Shown here: piece after piece, positions 37,288 to 47,289 of the stretch
Layout of the letters: each line of letters opens with the position of its first letter
How positions within the stretch are numbered: the first letter of the stretch is position 1
Source: Bifidobacterium saguini DSM 23967
GTDB lineage: Bacteria > Actinomycetota > Actinomycetes > Actinomycetales > Bifidobacteriaceae
Length of the DNA stretch: 64,000 nt
Direction: 5' to 3'
Assembly (NCBI RefSeq): GCF_000741715.1
Contig: NZ_JGZN01000007.1
Span: 124,001-188,000 of the forward strand
Program-made: the position numbers and the translations under genes
The notes under the pieces: model-generated
Database searches by the model: none
What the model was told of the DNA's origin: nothing
Seen by the model: the letters and a program-made list of their open reading frames with translations, nothing else

Positions 37288-38835
37288 ATGCGCAGCAAGC
37301 AACATCACAAGCAGAACAGCGGACTAGTTAGTTGGGGAGTCTTCTTTGCAGTGGCTCTCGTGTTAAGCACGCTGGTATGGGCTGGATGGTCGATGTTGCA
37401 GCATCGCAACATCGTCGATGATCTTGGCATCGAATCCTCCCCCACCGCACGCGTCACCGTAGGCATTAGCGACATGCCGCAATCGCTGGACGTTCGCGCA
37501 TCAAGCTCCGCCGCAGCTGAGCGTCTGCTCATCGATAACGTGTATGAAACCCTCGTCACAGTAGATCAGCAAAATCAGCTTAAGCCCGGGCTCGCTACCA
37601 AATGGGATGTTTCAAAAGATGGCCTCACCTACACATTGACCATCGCCAGCAACGTCACATTCTCCAATGGGCATACGTTGGACTCCGCGGATGTAGTGTG
37701 GTCGCTGCAGCAGGCCGTCACCAATAAATACGCCGACGTTGATCAGCTTGGCGAGCTCAAATCCATCACGAACCCGGATGCTCACACTGTTATCATCAAG
37801 CTCACGCAGCCGAACCCCACCCTGTTACGCGCATTATCCGGACGATTGGGCATTGTCTACGATTCTGAAGCCGGCAACATCGATTACGCCAAGCAGCCTA
37901 TTGGTTCAGGACCATTCACCGTCAGCGGATTCACTGCCGCACAATCGCTCACATTGCAATACAACAGCACATACCACGGCACCAAAGCCAAAGTGGGGTC
38001 AGTAGCATTCAACCAATATTCCGATGAGAACCAGCTCACTGAAGCCCTTAACAACGGCAGCATTGATTTGGCCATGCCGACCACTGCAGCTGTTGCCTCT
38101 GCTGCTGCAGATAAACAGAATCTTAAGGTAAGCGAAGGTGCCACAACAGACAAAGTACTGCTGGCATTCAATACCGGCACTGATTCCATCATGTCTGATG
38201 AAAAAGTGCGCACCTCGTTCCGCTATCTCATCGATGCCGCATCCATTGCTTCCTCTCAACCTGACTCAGCCGGTGCTTTGGGCGGCCCGATCAGTCCTCT
38301 GGAAACCGGGTATGAGGATTTGACCGGACTGTTCCCACATGACCTATCGCAAGTACAGTCAATGACCTGGTACTTTGGCACTTATCTGACCACTGTTGAT
38401 TTCGTAGTCACTGAACAATATCGTTCGATGGCGGAGAATATCGCCCAGCAGATCGGTCAAATTCCAAGGCCAAAAGTCAACCTTGAAGTCGTATCTGATG
38501 AGGATTATGCCAAGCGCATTCAGGATGGTTCCTGGGAACTCACCATTATGAGCATGAACGGCTCTGATGGCATAGGGGACTTCGCAAACCCGGATTCAAT
38601 CTTCCATTACAATCATGCCGAAGCTCAGCAAGCCTATGCGAATGCTCGTGCGGCCACCAATGATGCCGACTATGCGGAACGACTGAAGGCGTATGCGCGC
38701 ACAATCAGCCAGGACGCGGCAAGCGATTGGCTGTACACGCGCAAATGCTTCACCGTGGCCAACAGCAAACTCTCCGGCTATCCGACCGGTCTGATTGATA
38801 CGCGCATGCCGTTGGGAGCATTGGATAAGCAGTAG
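37288..38835 (+). CDS. ABC solute-binding protein, family 5 (peptide type)
   Basis: A 515 aa extracellular binding protein of the oligopeptide/nickel family: TVGISDMPQSLDVRASSSAAAERLLIDNVYETLV and LKPGLATKWDVSKDGLTYTLTI are typical. It has an N-terminal hydrophobic helix (about 15-38) but no lipobox Cys, so it may stay anchored by an uncleaved signal. No permease or ATPase genes lie next to it: an orphan binding protein. It is 24 bases after nth and just before valS. Confidence 0.82.
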   Translation: MRSKQHHKQNSGLVSWGVFFAVALVLSTLVWAGWSMLQHRNIVDDLGIESSPTARVTVGISDMPQSLDVRASSSAAAERLLIDNVYETLVTVDQQNQLKPGLATKWDVSKDGLTYTLTIASNVTFSNGHTLDSADVVWSLQQAVTNKYADVDQLGELKSITNPDAHTVIIKLTQPNPTLLRALSGRLGIVYDSEAGNIDYAKQPIGSGPFTVSGFTAAQSLTLQYNSTYHGTKAKVGSVAFNQYSDENQLTEALNNGSIDLAMPTTAAVASAAADKQNLKVSEGATTDKVLLAFNTGTDSIMSDEKVRTSFRYLIDAASIASSQPDSAGALGGPISPLETGYEDLTGLFPHDLSQVQSMTWYFGTYLTTVDFVVTEQYRSMAENIAQQIGQIPRPKVNLEVVSDEDYAKRIQDGSWELTIMSMNGSDGIGDFANPDSIFHYNHAEAQQAYANARAATNDADYAERLKAYARTISQDAASDWLYTRKCFTVANSKLSGYPTGLIDTRMPLGALDKQ

Positions 38836-38885
38836 CTCTTACGAGAGTTATTCCTTGTCATACAACATGCATAAACTTTGGCCTT

Positions 38886-41615
38886 ATGACTGAAGGCAAT
38901 TCCATCATCAACGCCAACCTCACCCCGCTGCCCGACAAGGTCGGTGTAGACGGTCTTGAGGATAAGTGGCGCGCCGTTTGGGATGAAAACGGCACCTACA
39001 AGTTCAACAACACTCGTGACCGCAAGGCTGTGTATTCCATCGATACCCCGCCGCCCACCGTTTCCGGCTCCCTGCATGTGGGTCATGTGTTCTCCTACAC
39101 GCATACCGACGTGGTCGCTCGTTACAAGCGTATGCGCGGCTACGACGTGTTCTACCCGATGGGCTGGGACGATAACGGTCTGCCGACCGAACGCCGTGTG
39201 CAGAACTATTACGGCGTGCGCGTGGACGTCTCCCTGCCGTACGACCCGGATTTCAAGCCGCCGTACGAGGGCACTGATGGCAAGAAGATTCAGGCCAAGG
39301 ATCAGGTGCCGATTTCCCGTAAGAACTTCATCGAGCTGTGCGAGAAGCTGACCGCTCAGGACGAGAAGCTGTTCGAAGCACTGTGGCGCAAGCTGGGCCT
39401 GTCCATCGACTGGTCCCAGACCTACCACACCATTGGCGAGCACCCGCAGCGCGTGGCTCAGAAGGCGTTCCTGCGTAACCTGGCTCGCGGCGAGGCTTAC
39501 CAGCAGGATGCTCCTGGTCTGTGGGATGTGACCTTCCAGACCGCAGTGGCTCAGGCTGAGCTGGAATCCCGCGAATACCCGGGCTTCTACCACAAGATCG
39601 CCTTCCGCTTCGAGGATGGCACCCCGATTTATATCGAGACCACTCGTCCGGAACTGCTGGCCGCCTGCACCTCGCTGATTGCCAACCCGGATGATGACCG
39701 CTACAAGAAGTACTTCGGCCAGGAAGTCTACTCCCCGCTGTTCAAGGTCAAGGTGCCGATTTTGGCTCACCCGGCTGCCGAAATGGACAAGGGTGCCGGC
39801 ATCGCCATGTGCTGTACGTTCGGTGATGTGACCGACGTTCAGTGGTGGCGCGATCTGAAGCTGCCGACCCGTTCCATCATTCAGCGCAATGGCCGCATTG
39901 TGATGGACACCCCGGATTGGATCACCGATCCGGCCGGCCGTGAGATCTTCGCCGAGACCGCTGGCAAGACCACCTTCTCCGCTCGTAAGGTGATTGTCGA
40001 CAAGCTGCGTGAATCCGGCGATATGGACGGTGAGCCGACGCCGACCAAGCGTATGACGAACTTCTACGAGAAGGGCGATAAGCCGCTCGAAATCGTCACC
40101 TCCCGCCAGTGGTACCTGAAGAACGGCGGCACCGACCCGAAGCTGAACGCTGAGCTCATCGAGCGCGGCAAGGAGCTGAACTTCCACCCGGACTTCATGC
40201 GCGTGCGCTATGAGAACTGGGTGCACGGCTTGAACGGCGACTGGCTGATTTCCCGCCAGCGCTTCTTCGGCGTGCCGTTCCCACTGTGGTACCCGGTGAA
40301 GGCCGATGGTTCCGCCGATTACGATCACCCGCTGACCCCGTCCGAGGATCGTCTGCCGATTGACCCGACCATCGACGTGCCGGAAGGCTACGACGAGTCC
40401 CAGCGTGATGTGCCCGGTGGCTTCACCGCCGAAAAGGACATCATGGACACTTGGGCCACCTCTTCGCTCACTCCGCAGATCGTGACCCACTGGGCTGAGC
40501 CGGATGAGGCTTCCAAGGCACTGTTCAAGGCCACTTTCCCGATGGATCTGCGCCCGCAGGGTCAGGACATCATCCGCACCTGGCTGTTCTCCACCGTGGA
40601 TCGCGCTCATCTTGAGAACAAGTGCCTGCCGTGGGCTCACGCCACCCTCTCTGGCTGGATCTTGGATCCTGACCACAAGAAGATGTCGAAGTCCAAGGGC
40701 AACGTCGTAGTGCCGAACGAGCCGATTGAGAAGTTCGGTGCCGACGCTGTGCGTTACTGGGCTGCAGCTGCTCGTCTGGGCCTTGACGCCACTTATGACG
40801 TTGGCCAGATGAAGATTGGCCGCCGTCTGGCCATCAAGCTGCTGAACGCCACCAAGTTCGCTCTGGCCATCGGCCGCGAAGACGAGAACCATCACGTTGG
40901 TGATGCCGCTACTGCCGCTTGGAACCCGGCTGATGTGACCGAGCCGCTGGATCGCGCCGCTATGGCCAAGCTGGCTCTGGTGGTTCGTCAGGCCACCGAC
41001 GCGCTGGAGGCTTACGAGCATTCCAAGGCTCTGGAAGTCATCGAAAGCTACTTCTGGCAGTTCTGCGACGACTACATCGAGCTCGTGAAGAACCGCGCTT
41101 ACGGCACTCCGGACGAGAAGGGCGTGGCTCCTTCCGAGAAGGCCGTTCGTTCCGCCCGCACCGCTCTGGGCCTGGGCCTCGACGCCTTCGCCCGTCTGCT
41201 GGCACCGTACCTGCCGTACGCCACCGAAGAGGTGTGGAGCTGGATGCACGCCGACTCCGGCTCCGTGCACCGCGCCGCATGGCCGACTCCGGAACCGTAC
41301 GTTGAGGCTGCCACCGGCGCTTCTCCGGAGCTGCTGACTTGGGCTGGCAAGGCTGTAGAGCAGCTGCGCAAGATCAAGTCCGAGGCCAAGGTCTCCATGA
41401 AGACCCCGATTCTCTCCGTAGCTCTGACCGCCGCTCAGGAAGGTGTGGACGCCATTCACGCCGCTCTGGGTGATATCGCTCAGGCTGGCCGTGTGGTGGG
41501 CAAGTTCGACCTGGTTGCCAAGCACGCTGAGGAATCCGCCGCGGAAGACGCTCCCGAAACCGAGGTGGCCGTGGCCGCCAGCGAGCTCGGAGAACCGCCG
41601 GTAAAGAAAAAGTGA
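38886..41615 (+). CDS. valS: Valyl-tRNA synthetase
   Basis: Class I aminoacyl-tRNA synthetase of 909 aa. HIGH motif SGSLHVGHVFSY near residue 58, KMSKS near 598 (HKKMSKSKGN), the CP1 editing domain between them, an anticodon-binding domain and a C-terminal coiled coil. ATG at 38886. Own terminator follows. Confidence 0.97.
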   Translation: MTEGNSIINANLTPLPDKVGVDGLEDKWRAVWDENGTYKFNNTRDRKAVYSIDTPPPTVSGSLHVGHVFSYTHTDVVARYKRMRGYDVFYPMGWDDNGLPTERRVQNYYGVRVDVSLPYDPDFKPPYEGTDGKKIQAKDQVPISRKNFIELCEKLTAQDEKLFEALWRKLGLSIDWSQTYHTIGEHPQRVAQKAFLRNLARGEAYQQDAPGLWDVTFQTAVAQAELESREYPGFYHKIAFRFEDGTPIYIETTRPELLAACTSLIANPDDDRYKKYFGQEVYSPLFKVKVPILAHPAAEMDKGAGIAMCCTFGDVTDVQWWRDLKLPTRSIIQRNGRIVMDTPDWITDPAGREIFAETAGKTTFSARKVIVDKLRESGDMDGEPTPTKRMTNFYEKGDKPLEIVTSRQWYLKNGGTDPKLNAELIERGKELNFHPDFMRVRYENWVHGLNGDWLISRQRFFGVPFPLWYPVKADGSADYDHPLTPSEDRLPIDPTIDVPEGYDESQRDVPGGFTAEKDIMDTWATSSLTPQIVTHWAEPDEASKALFKATFPMDLRPQGQDIIRTWLFSTVDRAHLENKCLPWAHATLSGWILDPDHKKMSKSKGNVVVPNEPIEKFGADAVRYWAAAARLGLDATYDVGQMKIGRRLAIKLLNATKFALAIGREDENHHVGDAATAAWNPADVTEPLDRAAMAKLALVVRQATDALEAYEHSKALEVIESYFWQFCDDYIELVKNRAYGTPDEKGVAPSEKAVRSARTALGLGLDAFARLLAPYLPYATEEVWSWMHADSGSVHRAAWPTPEPYVEAATGASPELLTWAGKAVEQLRKIKSEAKVSMKTPILSVALTAAQEGVDAIHAALGDIAQAGRVVGKFDLVAKHAEESAAEDAPETEVAVAASELGEPPVKKK

Positions 41616-41650
41616 TTTACCCCAGCGCTAGTTGACTGAAGGGTAGTTTC

Positions 41651-41697
41651 AAGCCGCTGAACTGATGCAACATCGGTTCAGCGGCTTATTTTTTTCG
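41651..41697 (+). terminator. Intrinsic terminator of valS
   Basis: AAGCCGCTGAAC / GTTCAGCGGCTT arms with a loop of 13 bases and a long T-tract (ATTTTTTTTC). Confidence 0.92.
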
Positions 41698-41727
41698 AAA
41701 TCATCCTATGCTCGTGAAAATTCATAC

Positions 41728-41752
41728 GGTTCCATCTGTCATAGATGGAACC
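41728..41752. repeat. Perfect 10 bp inverted repeat
   Basis: GGTTCCATCT and AGATGGAACC separated by five bases, in a gene-free stretch after valS. Confidence 0.7.
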
Positions 41753-42273
41753 ACCAACATCTAAGCTGCGCCTTATGCAGCGTCTAAGCCGTGACGGATA
41801 CGCAAGTAACGCAATTCCTATTCGAGATGATGCGTAGCGCCTGTTGCCAATCCACAAGTCTCCGGGCATGCAATATTGCACAGACGACTGATCAAACTGC
41901 GGCGCAGCCTCCACGGCTGAAGCAATCGGCGCCCCGCGAATTACCGCAAATACCCCCGTTGCGAAGCTCAAGGGGCGTCACCGAGCCCAATATATGATAC
42001 GTAACGCATTCAATTCACCGCGGAAAGCGATACAGCACGAAAAGAAAATAACTCCCTCGTATTTAGGCACAACATATATTCCCACATTTTTGGATCCTAA
42101 TATGTGTGTGACTCCCACATTTTTGGATGATAAAATGTGGAAGTCACACACATTTTGGTGGGGGCAATTGAAGTAATCAGGGGTGGCAAATCTGCCATTG
42201 TGGGCGATTAATGGGTTCAGACCATATCTGAGGCGTCACTCCAACGATTGGGCGCATGCGGAAGAGTTTGCAT
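41753..42273. other. Gene-poor region after valS
   Basis: About 520 bases with no convincing gene. A 97-codon minus-strand frame (41678-41971) runs across the valS terminator and has no Shine-Dalgarno; a 60-codon plus-strand frame ending at 42176 is made of the repeat itself. The main structure is the hairpin and repeat at 42079-42158. It may contain decayed coding sequence. Confidence 0.5.
42079..42158. repeat. CCCACATTTTTGGAT repeat with long hairpin
   Basis: CCCACATTTTTGGAT occurs at about 42081 and again at about 42114. The second copy and its 5' flank (42101-42124, TGTGTGACTCCCACATTTT) pair with an inverted copy (42132-42153, AAAATGTGGAAGTCACACA). The resulting stem is over 20 bases long with an 8-base loop. 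Confidence 0.75.
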
Positions 42274-44217
42274 TCACACCGTGGGAATAACCAGAAGGTA
42301 AGCGGGAGTCTGCGTCGATGACTGCTGCAAAACCGCAGCTGAGCCCAGCTGAGTCGCAGCTTGGGCAATAAGCTGGCCCGCATCGCCGATTTCCACTGTC
42401 TCGGCAATCAATGTGCTGAAGTCATGAGTCAATAACGTGCCAGTGCCGTTTTGGCTAAAACCGAAGAGGATTGGAGCTTCGTCAGCTTCATCCTTCCCCG
42501 TAGCCGTCTTTGCCGCAGCATCATTCGTCGCATTCGCACCTGCGGAGTTTTCGCTTTCTTCGGAACCTGAACCGGCAGAACTATCTGATTTGCCCCCACC
42601 AAGCGCGGAAGTCAAACCGTTCGCATAGCTCATCACATCGCTGGCAGACATCGACATCGTGTCATCGACCAGCGAAGCATTGGAATCCTGAGATTGTTGC
42701 TGCTGGGCAGCTTGCGCTTTCTTGCGCGCGATAGCAGCCTTACGCTTAGCCTCAGCCGCCTTGGTTTTGCCATAAAACGACGATGATTGCGGGTCAGCCA
42801 AACCTTGCGTAAGAAGGCGAGCATCTGAAATCGTGCTATCGTGTGCCGCCGTAGTATTCGTACCGCTCACTTCGAACTGATTAGAAAATCGCAGCAGAAT
42901 CTGCTTCAATGCCTGCGATTTGCCAGTATGCTCGCACGCGGTGGCGAGCGCAGCCATCGCGGCATCTACCTTGGACTGCGAATCCTTAAGCTCATCGCTG
43001 TTGTTGGTTTCGCTGATGGCCTGCTGCGCATAGGCCGAAGCATTTGCGGAAGATCCACCGATCAGGGCGCTGAGCTTGGCCGTGTACACGTCCGTGTACT
43101 TCATCGAATAAGGAATCATCGCAGCAGACAACTGCTTCTGCCCTGCCGCATACTGCTTGGAACCTTTAGTGGCTTCCTCAGCAGCTTCTTTGGTCAGGTC
43201 ATCGACCAGGCCGGTAGTACCCTGCTGCTGAATACGACGAATTACCTCGTCCAATGCATCCACGGCACCATCATGCATATGCGCGGCGCTCACATTGTTC
43301 ACCGCATTTGCCAAATCAAGCACCGCCTGAGCAAGCGGGGTATCGCCGGACAGTTCACCGGCCGTGCCAACCAGCGCAGGCAATTGCGTGGAAGTACCGA
43401 TAGAACCAGATAGATGCGTAGTGTATGAGCCCACATAGGCAGCCATGTAATTCTGGAATGTTTGCTTATGCGCGACTGTACGTTCAGCAGTCACAGATTG
43501 GGCGAGCTGCTGCTCGTTGGCGCGCAAGGCCTTGAGCTGATCGATCAGCTGCTGATGCTCGCTGGAGCCGGCATCAGTCAGCGAATCGACCAAAGTGAAT
43601 GCGGTGTCTGTCAACTGAGCAGCATCGGAGCTGGCATTCGTGCCATTGCCGGTATCATTGCCAGGCAGCACAGCGAGCGCGATGGAACTCATGGTGAAAT
43701 GTTTGGCGTTCATATAACAGCTGAATTCCAAAGTCGTTCCGGCCTGTCCTGCTGCCGCAATCAACGTGTTGGTGCCTTGCGTACTGACGGATACGTTGCT
43801 ATCGGCGGAGATATCATCGGCGACTTGGCTGGGAACGGTGAACGCCACCATCGGAATGGTTTGACGAGCGGTATTGCCGGAAGCATGCGCCGGTCGAACC
43901 GTGACATGCACGCCTACAAGTCCTGAAGCATTTGCGACTGTGCTAGCCGAAACATTCGGGCCATTCAGTGAATAGGTGATGTCAATCGACCAAGGGAGTC
44001 GGGTTGCGGACTTAGGAAGTCGCTGTACGGTCTTGGATGCGCCCGATGCCACGTAGTAACGCGTCGGCTCGCCTTCTTCATCGGTTACCGCATAGATGTC
44101 GGAGGCTGAATCGAGCATGGCAGCATAATCGGGGTCCTGCGGACGGGAGGCCCATGCGCCGCCCACAGCACCCGTCACGCATAACGCGCAACTGAGTACT
44201 GCAGCGGTAAGCCTCAT
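42274..44217 (-). CDS. Large secreted protein of unknown function
   Basis: 647 aa, with a short signal peptide (about 1-23, cleavage after AWA) and no membrane anchor or sortase motif. Residues about 30-210 look beta-rich. From about 220 to 530 it is mostly helical and Ala/Gln/Lys-rich, with coiled-coil potential (SSFYGKTKAAEAKRKAAIARKKAQAAQQQQ). A Ser/Gly/Asp/Glu low-complexity part follows, then a short hydrophobic C-terminus (AYLLVIPTV). No family recognised. The next gene on the same strand, upstream, is chorismate mutase, 147 bases away. Confidence 0.75.
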   Translation of the reverse strand: MRLTAAVLSCALCVTGAVGGAWASRPQDPDYAAMLDSASDIYAVTDEEGEPTRYYVASGASKTVQRLPKSATRLPWSIDITYSLNGPNVSASTVANASGLVGVHVTVRPAHASGNTARQTIPMVAFTVPSQVADDISADSNVSVSTQGTNTLIAAAGQAGTTLEFSCYMNAKHFTMSSIALAVLPGNDTGNGTNASSDAAQLTDTAFTLVDSLTDAGSSEHQQLIDQLKALRANEQQLAQSVTAERTVAHKQTFQNYMAAYVGSYTTHLSGSIGTSTQLPALVGTAGELSGDTPLAQAVLDLANAVNNVSAAHMHDGAVDALDEVIRRIQQQGTTGLVDDLTKEAAEEATKGSKQYAAGQKQLSAAMIPYSMKYTDVYTAKLSALIGGSSANASAYAQQAISETNNSDELKDSQSKVDAAMAALATACEHTGKSQALKQILLRFSNQFEVSGTNTTAAHDSTISDARLLTQGLADPQSSSFYGKTKAAEAKRKAAIARKKAQAAQQQQSQDSNASLVDDTMSMSASDVMSYANGLTSALGGGKSDSSAGSGSEESENSAGANATNDAAAKTATGKDEADEAPILFGFSQNGTGTLLTHDFSTLIAETVEIGDAGQLIAQAATQLGSAAVLQQSSTQTPAYLLVIPTV

Positions 44218-44364
44218 ATCCGTATCCCAATTCTTTCGTGCGAGTAATCATGCGTCAATAATCAGACCGCATACCAATCTAGTTGACATCATCGCATCAC
44301 CATATAGGCAAGATGCTTGCGAATAACTAGTAATCAGCAAACCAGCGACAATGTAAATCTCAGC

Positions 44365-44754
44365 TCAGGCGAACACATCCAGTACGCCCGGATCGCCACC
44401 GGCCTCGGCGATGCGCTGATGGCGCTTCTTAGCCTCGGTCACTACGAATTCGCGGTATTTTTCGGCGATTTCCGGATCCAGGCCTGCTTCGATGGCAATG
44501 CGATGCAAGCGCTCAATCTGGTAATCCTCACGCTTCATATCTTCAGGGGCAAAGCCGGCATTGGCTTTGAGTACACCGACCTGTGAAGTGGTTTTGAATC
44601 GCTCGGCGAGCAGGGAGATAACTGCGGAATCGATATTGTCGATGGATTGACGAAGCGCTTTGATGCGCGCCACCGCCTGCGCGGTCTCCGGATGTGCCGC
44701 CGCCTGGGCGGAATCGATGGTCGTCCTCTGCCAGTCACTGCTCGTTTCGCTCAT
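44365..44754 (-). CDS. Chorismate mutase (AroQ type)
   Basis: All-helical enzyme converting chorismate to prephenate for Phe/Tyr synthesis; 129 aa. The AroQ fold is recognised by LRQSIDNIDSAVISLLAERFK, then KREDYQIERLHRIAIEAGLDPEIAEKYREFVV with the charged active-site residues. An N-terminal extension of about 30 residues precedes it. Cytosolic. Confidence 0.87.
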   Translation of the reverse strand: MSETSSDWQRTTIDSAQAAAHPETAQAVARIKALRQSIDNIDSAVISLLAERFKTTSQVGVLKANAGFAPEDMKREDYQIERLHRIAIEAGLDPEIAEKYREFVVTEAKKRHQRIAEAGGDPGVLDVFA

Positions 44755-44910
44755 AGTTTCGAGGATACTCCCCTATCGCGGTATTTCGCGACCACCGTCT
44801 GCTTCCATGAAGCAAACCTATAGTGGAATTGATAAAAAGGCCGCGCCTCGCATGGCGCAGTATGCACACTTTGCGAAGCGCAGCCCTTCAATAAGGCTAC
44901 CGAGACATCA

Positions 44911-46941
44911 TCAGTTACCGTTTACAGCGTTGCCGTTGTTGGCCTGCTGCACAATGGCGGCGAGGAAGTCGCGGTTGGTGGCGGTCTTCTTCAGGCGCGA
45001 CACCAACGTCTGGTAGGCCTGCTCGGGCTCCATGCCACCGAGCAGTCGGCGCAGACGGTAGATGATCGGCAGTTCCTTGGGCTCGGTGATGAGCTCCTCA
45101 CGGCGGGTGCCGGAGGCGTTGATGTCGATGGCCGGGAACAGGCGCTTGTCTGCGAGCTCGCGGGACAGACGCAGTTCCATGTTGCCGGTGCCCTTGAATT
45201 CCTCGAAGATCACCTCGTCCATCTTGGATCCAGTTTCCACCAGTGCAGAGGAGATGATGGTCAGGGAGCCGCCGTTTTCGATGTTGCGGGCGGCGCCGAA
45301 GAACTTCTTCGGCGGGTAGAGCGCCTGAGCGTCCACACCACCGGAGAGGATTCGTCCGGAAGCCGGAGCTGCGATGTTGTAGGCACGAGCCAGTCGGGTC
45401 ATGGAATCAAGCAGCACAACCACATCCTGACCGAGCTCCACGAGACGCTTGGCGCGCTCGATGGCAAGCTCGGCAACCGTAGTGTGGTCGGAGGCCGGGC
45501 GGTCGAAGGTGGAGGAAATGACCTCGCCCTGCACCGTGCGCTCCATGTCGGTGACCTCTTCCGGTCGTTCGTCCACGAGCACCACCATCAGATGCACTTC
45601 AGGATTGTTGGTGGTGATGGCATTGGCGATGTTCTGCAACGTGATGGTCTTGCCAGCCTTCGGCGGGGAGACAATCAGACCACGCTGGCCCTTGCCAATC
45701 GGAGCCACAATATCCATGATGCGGCCGGTGAGCTTGTTCGGCGTGGTTTCCTGCTTCAGACGCTCCTGCGGGTAAAGCGGGGTGAGCTTGGAGAACTGCG
45801 GGCGGTTCATCGCCTCTTCCACGCTCTGGCCGTTGATGGAGTCAATGGACTGCAGCGGTACGAACTTCTGACGCTGATTGCGGCGGTCGCCTTCACGCGG
45901 GGCACGGATGGAGCCGTGCACGGCGTCACCCTTCCTGAGGCCGTACTTCTTGACCTGGCCCATAGAAACATAAACGTCGTTCGGGCCGGGCAGGTAGCCG
46001 GAGGTGCGCACGAACGCATAGGAATCGAGCACATCGATGATGCCGGCCACCGGGACGAGATCTTCCTGCGGCTCTTCGCGGCGATCTTCATCGGCGACGT
46101 TCTCACGGTCACGACCACGCATACGGCGGTTACGGCGATCGTTACGGTCGCCACGCTCGTTGCGGTCATTGCGATCGCCGCGCTCCGAACGCTCGCCGCG
46201 GTCGGAGCGCTCACCACGATTGCGGCTACGGCGAGTGAATTCGCCGCGCTCCTCATCCTGCTCTTCTTCATCGAGCGGCTCATCGTTCTTCTGCGTGGGA
46301 AGCGTGGCCAAGATATCGTCAAGGTCGCGCACGTTCTCTTCATCCTGCTCGGCACGGCGACGGCGACGCGGCTGACTATCCTCATCGTCACGAACACGAC
46401 GAATCAGCGGAGCTTCCTCATCATCACGGCGACGGCGACGCTCATTCTGAGCCGGAGCGGCACCATCCAAATCAAGGCTGGCAAGCAGGTCGTCAGCTGC
46501 AGGAGCTTGTGCTTCCGCGTGCTTACGCGGCTTACGGCGACCGCGAGGTTCGATATCAATGTTGACATCATCCTCATTCCTATTGCGGCGGGCGCGACGC
46601 TCGTTCTTACGCTCAGATTCGTTGGCGACAGGCTCGGGGAAGTCAATCTTCGGCTCATTGGAAGCCTGTTCCCGTGCGGGTTCAGACTGAGCCTGATCGG
46701 CGGTCTTCTGATTGTCTGTTGCAATAGTATCTGCTGCTTCAGCTGCAGGAGCGGTGACTTTAGCGGTCTTGGGCACACGCACGGTAACACCAGCAGGTGC
46801 TTCACCGCCGCTGCGTGCGGCCTGCAAAGTGGCAAGGAGTTCAGGCTTACGCATGGTCGAAGTGCCACGCAATCCCATCTGCTTAGCGAGTTCCTTGAGC
46901 TCAGGAAGCTTCATATCTTCTAGATTCTGGCTATTTGCCAC
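44911..46941 (-). CDS. rho: Transcription termination factor Rho
   Basis: RNA-dependent hexameric ATPase that ends transcription. 676 aa: N-terminal Rho_N helices ([20 protein letters not shown]), an insert of about 250 residues very rich in Arg, Asp, Glu and Asn (about 50-300), then the RNA-binding cold-shock domain and the ATPase with Walker A PPKAGKT and Walker [15 protein letters not shown]. The insert is typical of high-GC Gram-positives and probably disordered and RNA-binding. The 3' end lies near the chorismate mutase start. Confidence 0.95.
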   Translation of the reverse strand: MANSQNLEDMKLPELKELAKQMGLRGTSTMRKPELLATLQAARSGGEAPAGVTVRVPKTAKVTAPAAEAADTIATDNQKTADQAQSEPAREQASNEPKIDFPEPVANESERKNERRARRNRNEDDVNIDIEPRGRRKPRKHAEAQAPAADDLLASLDLDGAAPAQNERRRRRDDEEAPLIRRVRDDEDSQPRRRRRAEQDEENVRDLDDILATLPTQKNDEPLDEEEQDEERGEFTRRSRNRGERSDRGERSERGDRNDRNERGDRNDRRNRRMRGRDRENVADEDRREEPQEDLVPVAGIIDVLDSYAFVRTSGYLPGPNDVYVSMGQVKKYGLRKGDAVHGSIRAPREGDRRNQRQKFVPLQSIDSINGQSVEEAMNRPQFSKLTPLYPQERLKQETTPNKLTGRIMDIVAPIGKGQRGLIVSPPKAGKTITLQNIANAITTNNPEVHLMVVLVDERPEEVTDMERTVQGEVISSTFDRPASDHTTVAELAIERAKRLVELGQDVVVLLDSMTRLARAYNIAAPASGRILSGGVDAQALYPPKKFFGAARNIENGGSLTIISSALVETGSKMDEVIFEEFKGTGNMELRLSRELADKRLFPAIDINASGTRREELITEPKELPIIYRLRRLLGGMEPEQAYQTLVSRLKKTATNRDFLAAIVQQANNGNAVNGN

Positions 46942-47087
46942 TGGTTGCCCTTTCCATACCGAACAGGCATATGCCCACTTACGGAGTTAAGAGTGATTTT
47001 GCGGGTTCACCCGCTCATGAATGTTCGCTGCGTCTTAAGCGCCCTTGCGAACTTCGAATACTTTACAACGCCTCACCGACCAAAAGC

Positions 47088-47121
47088 AAAACGGCCTACC
47101 GCATAAGCGATAGGCCGTTTT
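47088..47121 (-). terminator. Terminator of the flavoprotein gene
   Basis: AAAACGGCCTA / TAGGCCGTTTT arms (47088-47098, 47111-47121) with a 12-base loop; on the minus strand the stem ends in TTTT. It lies between the mutase-like gene and rho. Confidence 0.8.
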
Positions 47122-47125
47122 AGAA

Positions 47126-47289
47126 GCTCCGCCAACTACTTCTATGTAAGCGAAGTAAGCAGTGTAACTAATTGCTTACTTGACGGCAGAAGGAGTTGGC
47201 GAGTGCGGTAGCAAGGCGCACCGAGGGAAGATGTACAAAGGTACATCGACCGAGGAGCAACGCCGCTAACGCTCCGCCAACTACTTCTG
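47126..47289. repeat. Palindromic segment flanked by an 18 bp direct repeat of the gene end
   Basis: GCTCCGCCAACTACTTCT at 47272-47289 covers the end of the flavoprotein gene (its stop lies within) and is repeated exactly at 47126-47143. A near-perfect inverted copy (AGAAGGAGTTGGCGAG) lies at 47188-47203. Between, GATGTAC/GTACATC at 47231-47248 forms the loop of a longer imperfect hairpin (47204-47271). Confidence 0.65.

Noticed and set aside
38778..41525. Long minus-strand ORF (915 codons) opposite valS
   Set aside because: Antisense shadow of valS; the high-GC third position keeps this frame open. No motif.
41994..42176. 60-codon ORF ending in the CCCACATTTTT repeat
   Set aside because: It is built from repeat DNA, has no ribosome-binding site and no family.
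44283..44308. TTGACA/TATAGG promoter-like pair on the plus strand
   Set aside because: The spacing is only 14 bases and no plus-strand gene follows.
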